From positions 124,001 through 188,000 of the forward strand of contig JADANN010000432.1 of the NCBI GenBank assembly GCA_018806985.1: a stretch of 64,000 nt of DNA. The letters are read 5' to 3'. The stretch comes from Angiostrongylus vasorum. Lineage: Eukaryota; Nematoda; Chromadorea; Rhabditida; Metastrongylidae. Of this stretch, positions 56,436 through 64,000 are shown piece after piece. Under the pieces are notes generated by a model. That model was not told the origin of the DNA and made no database searches. It saw only the letters and a program-made list of their open reading frames with translations. The translations under genes were made by a program, and so were the position numbers. Numbering within the stretch: position 1 is the first letter of the stretch; each line of letters starts with the position of its first letter.

Positions 56436-57654
56436 CTCAAATACACTGCTGCTCACAAAAAAAACACAAGACCCACAAAATTGTGTAATTTTTGTGATTT
56501 ACTGAGAGAAATCCCTATGACTGACTCCTTATTCATCCGGTCAATGATAAACAATTTACTGTTTCCTCGGGAGCAAACACCAGGTTGCTAACGCAATGTT
56601 TATTTAACGATAAGTAACGTTTCTGCAAATTTAGCCTTCTTCAGGACGTGGAAAAGTCAAGCTCATGTGTAATGTGTAATGTACCTGGCCAAATGTTTCC
56701 ATAACTTCAACCGAAAAACCCGGAAACCTAGATTTCAATCGCACTGTAAGCAGCATTTCAGACACCCATCGTCTTCTACAAGCCTTCCACGCACTGATGG
56801 AGACCAACCGCAAAATCTACGTGGGTGGATGGATAATGTGTCCTTCTCACGCTGAAAAATCTTTTGACGTAGTTAAATCACTCATTTTCTAAATTTTTCT
56901 CTCATTTTTTAGATCTTTTATTTTAAATCTTTTGACATGAGAAGGGGGACGCTACCCACACATATAAACATTTGTGGGTCTCGATCAATAGTAGAAATAA
57001 CAGGAAGACTCAAAGAAAACGGTAACTGTCTAAAGAAGCGGTAATGAAAAGGGAAATCCCCTGAAATGTTGGCTATCGTGAAAAGAACACTGCAGTAACA
57101 ACCTCGTGTCTGCTCTTCCAGAAAAAAGCAAATTTTGGCTGAGGAAATTTCGGATAATTAGAAATAAAAGCTACGTTTCCAAGTAAACGAATTAGCGCCG
57201 AAATGACCATAACACCGAATTGGACTGTTGCAACAAGTAAACTAAAAGCTATTAAACTTGAACTTAACGTCGATCTGAGCTGCAGGAAAGGAATTTGCGA
57301 ACAGAACATCCTTAGCGACACATTAATCCGACCTTCAAACAAAACCGCGTTGTGATTTCATCTCTAGCAACAGTCTTGAGGAGGGAAGAACGAATGCGTG
57401 TGGAAACGTTTCTTTTTAATTACAAAGGAGGAAAACAGATTTTCTCTATAAATGGAAATATGTGAGAAAAAGAGTCGAAATGCAAATAACCAATGCAACA
57501 CACAAACTTAGATTAAAGCAAGTTACGCGACAGATTTCGAGTGAAATTATAACACTCTTATTTCTACGCATATAAAATATATAGATATGTAGCTAATTTC
57601 TCGAGAGTAACCAAAGAATGTGATAATCAAGAGTGATAATATGATATCCGCAAG

Positions 57655-57840
57655 AACCTAACGACCCTTGTCTATGATAAGATGAGGCCACACTTCATGC
57701 GAAACTGTTGCTGCAAAAGTTGAAAGACCTGGTCTACGAAACAGTGTCTTATCCACCACGGCAACTGCACTACTGGCCTAAAGACTACCAATTCTCGACA
57801 ACTCCCTTAAGGCGAAATGATTCAGAAACGAAATGTACGC
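57655..57840 (+). mobile_element. Mariner transposase relic in the second sdhb-like locus
   Basis: It contains 'KMRPHFM' and then a 'TTNSRQ' segment. The sequence parallels 19,945-20,060 ('aaagttgaa', 'ctacgaaa', 'ctcgacaact'). The relic occupies the same relative position as in the first locus. Confidence 0.6.
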
Positions 57841-58479
57841 GTTGAAATTATGCATTAATTTCAGAACAAACTAGCAAATGAAAACCAGCAAAAGGCAAAT
57901 AGATTGGAAAAAGGTAATCTAGAAGAATGATCTAGAGAAGAATTGCACCAGAACTTCCTAATTTAACTTCCTTAATTTCTGACCAATATGTGAAATGGTT
58001 CAACGAATACTAACTCGAATTGAGAAGGACATGAGTCCCATACAGAGTTGAAGTCTTATTAACCCAACCGTTGCCTTGATTTCGAATCTGAGGTAAAGAT
58101 AAAATTGAAACCCGTATCCCGAATCCCTCTTTAATACTACAATATGGTGCACACAGGACAGATCGCACCACAACATCACAGACTGCACAGCTGGTAGACA
58201 ATTTCACTATGCTTTTACAATAAAAGAAGAAACCGTATTCAGCTATGGAAAAACAGGACTGTACAGAGCACATGTCATAAGGTCATCGAAGACGCGAACT
58301 TCTCGATATAGCTGACATCAAAGCCAATTACTGCAGTCTTTCTATCGAATACACCATGCATTTGGAGCGCGTAGCACTCCAGTATTTATTTGAAGCGAAA
58401 ATCGAAACACCTCCATGAGACAGATTTCAGTACATTCGAAAACGACTGATCATTTAGAATCCATGCTTACAATACTTAC

Positions 58480-58650
58480 TTGGGCATGCTTTACTTTTTT
58501 TACTTACTGCCTACTACATTTTTTCACGGCAGAGTATTATTCGAAATCAACCACAACGATGCTGCGACATTCGCAAAACTTGGACACCTGGCTAGATCGA
58601 ACCACGACTTCTCCTTCCGGGGGCTCACTTACTTGACACCTGGATGGTCC
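58480..58650 (-). repeat. SINE-like repeat family 2, minus orientation
   Basis: The minus strand has 'gagcccccggaaggagaagt', then a near-perfect B box 'gtggttcgatctagcc' and 'aagttttgcgaatgtcgcag'. It is the best B box of this family. Confidence 0.6.
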
Positions 58651-58659
58651 GCCCTCACT

Positions 58660-59020
58660 GGTTGCGCGGGCCCCAACAAAATTTCACTTTTGAGAGTTTT
58701 GCTGGTTTAGCCACTGCGGTTCCCTGGAGTCCCGAGGTCAGCCTGGCAAAGCTGTGTTCCAGGCCGCCAACACCACAGGCAATCGCTGCCACTGTAGATG
58801 AGAAGGAGATTTGCCACCATGCGACTAGTTTCAAACCAGGACGGTGGTGGATCCTGGTATTGGTTCACTCTTAAAACGGCTTCCTGATGGAAACGCCGGA
58901 CTCCTTCTCAGCCTGGGAGGCCTCGCAGGGGGACGAATCCCACCATCTCAGCCTAGGAGGCCTCGCAGGGGACGAATCTCACCACTGTACATCAAAGCCC
59001 GACACCCAGGTACACTTCCC
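58660..59020 (-). repeat. Dispersed repeat E, copy 2, with internal tandem
   Basis: Inverted match to 14,195-14,560. Within it a ~35-base unit (ctcagcctgggaggcctcgc...) is repeated twice in direct order at about 58,910-58,985. Confidence 0.7.
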
Positions 59021-59129
59021 AGCAACGATGAGGCGGTAAACCGTTGGGAAATATGGTAATAACAGAGCCTATAAAGTCGAAATGCAATTAGAAAACACAA
59101 CAAAACCGGCATGCTACTCATCGATTACT

Positions 59130-59345
59130 TAGCACTTGCGACAGAAATATTAGTGGATATAAACACTTGCCATCGGATGCAGATGGATTATAGAAATGGT
59201 TTCCTCAATGGATGTGAATATTTACGTAGACGTGGAACGGGCTTACTGGCTTACAAGCGGAATGCACTTTACGTAACGTTTGGGTCAAAGTACACTCACT
59301 GGCAAAACAAAGATGTAGTCATTCCACCATAAGAGCTCGTCGATC
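59130..59345 (+). repeat. Segment shared with 22,600-22,848
   Basis: About 80-87% identical to 22,600-22,848, with the same 'acaagcggaatgcacttta' block. It marks the last part of the older duplicate before the BEL block. Confidence 0.75.
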
Positions 59346-60149
59346 CATTCTTCTTCATTTGTTGTCGTTTGCGTAGTGATGCTGCTTCGCTGGCTGGAAG
59401 GTAGGTTTTATTGCTTTCCTTCTTTGGTCAGTCCAGGTGGATATGTCATTATCATGTCGCGCTGGATAAAATCTATTTCTCGTAAAGTTACAACGCCTTA
59501 CTCGCCTTTCTGGGAGGACTTCTTCCTGACGTGTGATAGGTCGAGTGTTGAGGTTTGCCTTCTATTTCTGCTACCAAGGTTTCCAATCCCTCTGCTGTTG
59601 GGATCGTTTTTTGCAACACTTTGTAAAGAGAGCACTTCGCCGACTTTATGAGGTGCTCGTAAAATGCCCCCTGCCACAGTTCATGCGGCGTGATTGTCCT
59701 TCATGTTGCCCCTCCATGTTGTTATAGTATTTGCTACTGACGTGTCGTCAACAACTTTAAGAATTGTATGCTGTAAAATTTGTTCGCTCAGAACGAAGTT
59801 TGATGCATTATCAGAGGCGATAGAGTTCTGCGCACCTCGTTTGGCAGAAAAATCGCCTTAGAGTTAGCAGGAAATCATTCGCCGTTATGTTGTGTACGAG
59901 CGCTAAATGAAGTAATGTGGTTATCGCGCACGTGGCGGACGTAGACCTTTGTTTGTCCCTCATTATTTTTCGCTTTTAATGGTCCGCAAGAGTCTACACC
60001 TGTATGTCGCGAACGGCCGTGATATAATGGAGAACGTTAGGTGCGGAGAGGAGAGGTTCAGATTGTGTAGAAGAATTAGCCATGCAGGTCCTTCAGACGT
60101 TGTACTGATCAACCATCCTCAAACTTGGGTAATTAAACCCCTTACATAC

Positions 60150-61375
60150 ATAAATACAACGTCAATAACACAATAGTAACGACAGAGAAGTAGTGGCACA
60201 ATAATCACGCACGCTAAAGTTATGGGGTGCCATGGCTAGTAGTGAAGTGAGGCTAACAACGACATAATGGCATTTGAATATTATTACATCATTAATGCAA
60301 TAATAATAGCAATAATAACAACATAATAACGGCTGCTTAGCCATGAGCGATGCCGCGCTCGCACTATCCGCAGCGGGTGCGGCGGGTGAGGGACACAGTA
60401 TGCTGGGTGCGGAGAGGGATACAGACGAGCAGTGCCTTCGGCTGAGCTAAGGATCAACATTGTAGCGGTGAGGTGCACTTCAGCATGAACGATGAGGACA
60501 GTAAGTTAGTTGAGCATTGATGGTGCTATGGACAACGATTGATGATTCATCTACGGAACACAGTCAGGCGGCTGGTCGTGGACAACGCTATATTTGCAAA
60601 GTGAAGTTTGAGGATTGATGGGTGCAACTATTGCCTAAGAATGGAGGGATAGAATGATAGCGACTGAAAACTGATAAGCCGACTATAGCGGCATAACAGG
60701 TAACACAGCATAAGTTGGCCGGTCAGCTGCATTGTACACTTGGCGTACATTGTGGGAAGAATGGTACATGCCGCTGGCGGCGCTGCAAGCAGAACGCATT
60801 TGGAAACACCCGCCGCTTCTGATAGCGCACTGCGGACTAGCTAAGAAACGAAATACATTAATCTGTTGGTGAATGAGGATGAATGAGAGCGACTGAGAAT
60901 GACTGAGAATGGCTGAGAATGGCCGAGAATGACTAAGAATGATTTGGAGATAGCTGAGGGTGATTGGGGGATTAACTGGGAATGATGTTGCGAGGAGCGG
61001 ATTATCCGCACTACCGATCGGGAGGGGCGAGCTGAGTGATGGCGTGTCTCCGCCGTCGATGGCATATGGTTTATGTTGGCTGTAGGGAGCCACGTACGTA
61101 AGCAATCGCGGCCGATCTCGATTGCTGTTCCTAGGCTGCAATGGACTGTACCTAAATGCCTGAAACATCAAACATTATTGGCTTCGTTGTTTTACGCCTC
61201 CTTCCTCGGATAAGGCATCGTTATTGTACGATCCAAGTCAAGCCTGAACCGTCGTTGTGCGTGAAACACAGAACGTAATTGACCAGGTAAATTATAAAGG
61301 TTCCATTGCGGCACCTTGTGTGCGGCTGCGAGAGGGCGATGGTATGGACATCAAACGCTATTGTTCAGATAGATA
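60150..61375. other. Non-coding insertion inside BEL integrase, copy 2
   Basis: Same insert as 25,190-26,410, including the minisatellite at 60,883-60,965. One minus-strand frame of 162 codons (60,683-61,171) spans it but is not conserved in copy 1, where it is broken. Confidence 0.6.
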
Positions 61376-63024
61376 GAGAACTTTTCAAGAGGGAAGTTCT
61401 GTATACGTGATCTCCTTACTTGTCTGTTTGGGAGGTCGTCCATTGCCCGGTGTTTGTAAGAGAGACTGTTCATCTTTTGACAGGCAATTCATTGCCGTAT
61501 AACTGTCTTACCCATTTGTCTAAGACTTGTCATTCAGCATTTTTCACGTGCCTTAGCAATGGTTTGGTTCGTAGTATTATGGACCCGGTGTCCGTCGGCG
61601 CCTAGTAATTCTGCTACTGGTGTTCTGGAGCTGACGAGAATTGGCTGTTGAGTTTTTCAGTGGTATGCCTGCTTTGTTTAATCTGCCTTTGGAATGAACG
61701 ATTTCCCGTCGTGATATAATTTCTAATGCTTGTATTTCTCCCGTGATTGCAACGGATCGTTTATTGCTCGGCTGTTTCGTATGGACTTCAGCCTGCTTCT
61801 TGGTCTATGACTGTGACATATGTTTCCGTTGATATTGAGTGGAGCTCTGGGACATCCTTGTATATCCGGTCACGCAACTCCTTGCTCCATGCCTTGGAGG
61901 TAGCACTGTCGATGGATCTGAGGACGTATGCGATCGTTCTGTTTGCTCCTGTGATTCTATTGAATTGCTTAGAGTCGAATGATTCTTCAATGTGTGTGGT
62001 AGTTATTAATGCAACCATGAATACTTGAGTATTTTGTATGCTTTCTTGTTGTAAGGCAGAGAAGCAGAGAAGTGCGGATGATTTGGTGCGCCTAGTTCTT
62101 TAATGAATATAGGTTCTTTCCACCGCATGTCTTTTAATCCAAGCTTGTTCAATCCTCTTCTAGCCCACTCAGCAACGTTTTGATTATTGACTATGGCAGT
62201 TGTACTGGCGTTCGTATGTTTTCCACCATTACGTGTATTTCCTTTATTGTTTACCACCACTAGGTGTATTTCCTTTATGCGAATCTTCACCAATACTCCT
62301 GCTGTTTTGTGCTCCACGTTGGATCGTATCCAGTTGAGAGGAATTTCTGAGTCCGAGAATATTTAATGCTCTATATATAGAATGCGCCAAGTTGTTAGTT
62401 CCAGTTTTGGAATTGTGGGGTTGTTTTTGATTGATGGTGACTTTGACTTCCTAGCGAATAGTTGTGACTGGTTATTGGAGACGGTGTAGGTGCAAGTGAC
62501 CATACAGTGTTTGCTAGCACCAGCGAAGAGAACTTGGGTTGAATTCAAATTTGGGCGACTTCTCGTGGGGTAAAATTTTCAAATCCGGTAAAATCCCTAA
62601 CCATCTTCTCTTTTTGATCTTTGTGTTCCTTTGAGAGAGGATCCTCCCACGCATAGCCGAACTTCCTTACGTTTTGATGAAATTGCTTCCCTCTTAATGT
62701 GAGTGGCGTAAACCAGCCCATGGGGCCGTATATGGCAGCTACCTGCTCGGCGCCTGTACACTTAGTTAATTCCGGTTTTGTTGCATATTTGTATGTGAGA
62801 AGGAACTCATCTACCGCGCAATACGAAATTTGATGATCGGTCCTTTTGAGGGGTTTGCTGTAAAAAACTGCTGGTCGTTTGAGAGATATTCTCGTAAATA
62901 TATATTCAAATAATTTAATATTTGCTTTGCTTCTTCACATATCGTCAGCGGTTCTTCAACCTATGTGTTACTCGTGAGGTGTTCGACGAGTTTAGGGTCA
63001 TTTTGAAATTTATTTAAATGATGT

Positions 63025-63500
63025 TTAATTGTTGCTGCCTAAAGGAATGATGAACAATTGAGTCCGGTTGTAACACGTGTGCATCTGTCCACGGCTATGC
63101 TTTTTTGGTTTCACAGGTTGTGAGAAATCTCGGATACGTAGGAATCGTGTCGCGTCCCCTGTTTATTTCATGTAGACATACTTGTTGGAAAGTCTTTTCC
63201 ACGTCGTGACCATTGCGATATTTCCATTGCGAAACCGAATGAAAATGGAATATATTTGTGGTAGGAACAGTGGACGTGGATGAAGAACATCATTTAATGA
63301 GGGTGACTTCTTCAGTTGCGCAGATGTATTGCAAACTACTCTCAACCTTGTAGTTTTTTGTTTGGAGTGAACACTGTCTGGTGTGGAGGGTAATCTACGA
63401 CCGTTCCCTTTCGTTGGTAGTGATTCGTTATCTCCTTCAGTGATGTTTTTGGTCTAGTTGTTGTTTCATGATTTCATGGTAATTTTGAAATATAACTGGG
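63025..63500 (-). pseudogene. BEL/Pao reverse transcriptase N-terminal half, copy 2
   Basis: It reads SAQLKKSPSLNDVLHPRPLF as in copy 1, with a different frameshift downstream (FRNGNIAMVTTWKRLSNKY in place of the DVEKTF frame). Confidence 0.8.
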
Positions 63501-63534
63501 TTACGTTTTAGTTTCGCTATTGTCGCCTGCTGTG

Positions 63535-63850
63535 GGCGTATGGGCACGTGTGGCCCAGTGGTTTCAATTAGATATTGTCTGAGGTCGCCCTGCAACCCAC
63601 TTGGGATCGATTCCCGCGCCCAGGCCCACCAAGCATTCCATCCCTCCGAAGTCGGCAAATTGGTACAACAGTTGTCTAGGAGGATAGCAGAACTGGGTCG
63701 ATACATCGGTAAGCCACCGCGAGCCATTTGCAATCGATCGAATATGCATTCAGTCACCTCCACACGATGCTTAATGAAACCGAATGCATGGGATATCCCT
63801 AAGGGATTGATCAACGCCGAGAGCTCTATCCTTTTTGTATCCTTTTTATT
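63535..63850 (+). mobile_element. SINE family 1 inside BEL copy 2, plus orientation
   Basis: The same subtype as 28,549-28,855, with the wider A-to-B spacing and the doubled 'tatcctttt' tail. It inserted once in the ancestor of both BEL blocks. Confidence 0.85.
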
Positions 63851-64000
63851 GCCACATGCTGTTGTCTTACTGCGATCATTTTGTTACCCGGTAGTGTCCT
63901 TGCTTCAGTTTTTCTAAGCGAGGCGGACATAATAGCTGTTTTGTTGCTTTTCTGTTGTTCTCTGGAATTATTTCCAGATAATTTAGTTGTGTTCCTGTCG

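Larger units (their letters stand above)
55980..59345 (+). repeat. Older duplicate of the sdhb-like locus (15.9-22.85 kb)
   Basis: Collinear blocks at roughly 75-85% identity match 16,010-16,390, 16,780-17,130, 18,970-19,100, 19,945-20,400, 21,760-21,800, 22,230-22,460 and 22,600-22,848. Regions with sdhb exons 1-5 are missing here; exon 7 was also not found. The block ends exactly where the second BEL block begins. Confidence 0.8.
59346..64000 (-). mobile_element. BEL/Pao LTR retrotransposon, decayed, copy 2 (runs off the window)
   Basis: It matches 24,391-29,000 throughout (about 97% by eye), including the integrase breaks (59,410-60,115), the ~1.2-kb insert (60,150-61,375) with its minisatellite, the RNase H remnant, the RT fragments (63,025-63,500) and the internal SINE. 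Differences are mostly single-base changes and one-base indels, plus small length changes such as an extra ~40 bases near 62,235. Protease and Gag parts should lie beyond position 64,000. It is not functional. Confidence 0.9.

Noticed and set aside
60683..61171. 162-codon minus-strand frame, among the longest in the window
   Set aside because: It lies in the non-coding insert with the minisatellite and is interrupted at the corresponding place in copy 1.

Overview
This is a stretch of eukaryotic nuclear DNA, most likely from a clade V (strongylid, hookworm-like) nematode. Three things point there. The host gene remnants are nematode-like: a succinate dehydrogenase iron-sulfur subunit, a transthyretin-like (TTL) secreted protein and another small multi-exon gene. 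Introns are short, with GT...(T)TTCAG borders. The repeats are RTE-type LINE, BEL/Pao LTR element, Penelope-like GIY-YIG fragments, mariner and tRNA-derived SINEs, all mixed together. There are no bacterial operons, no CRISPR array and no intact rRNA or tRNA genes. Nearly all long open frames are broken pieces of mobile elements or shadows.

Layout. 0-12.9 kb is mostly unrecognised non-coding DNA with scattered repeats: SINE copies, an (AT)n microsatellite and dispersed repeat D. 12.89-14.01 kb is a Penelope-derived unit framed by ~150-bp inverted terminal repeats. 15.68-21.73 kb (minus) is a seven-exon sdhb-like locus that is now a pseudogene and carries a mariner relic and SINE-like inserts in its introns. 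24.39-30.0 kb (minus) is a decayed BEL/Pao element (zinc knuckle, protease, RT, RNase H, integrase), interrupted by a SINE and by a ~1.2-kb non-coding insert. 30.86-33.25 kb (minus) is a decayed RTE LINE with endonuclease and RT. 34.6-37.8 kb holds a foldback element, SINE relics and a ~0.65-kb tandem duplication. 40.41-41.77 kb (minus) is a four-exon nematode-type gene of unknown function with three small indels. 42.7-43.8 kb holds another Penelope GIY-YIG fragment and a SINE.

46.26-55.05 kb is a direct duplication of ~3.9 kb. Each copy carries a TTL gene and a large inverted-repeat (foldback) structure. The two TTL copies differ by the exact presence or absence of a 66-bp intron. 55.98-59.35 kb is an older, degraded copy of the sdhb locus, and 59.35-64.0 kb is a much more similar second copy of the BEL/Pao block, in the same order as at 15.7-29 kb.

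The window is therefore an accessory, duplication-rich region. The most unusual signals are the precise intron difference between near-identical TTL copies, the mismatch in apparent age between adjacent duplicated blocks, clustered pyrimidine transitions in the foldback arms, and a recurring hammerhead-like hairpin motif. Many apparent frameshifts lie in homopolymers, so some may be consensus errors. All identities and ages are judged by eye.
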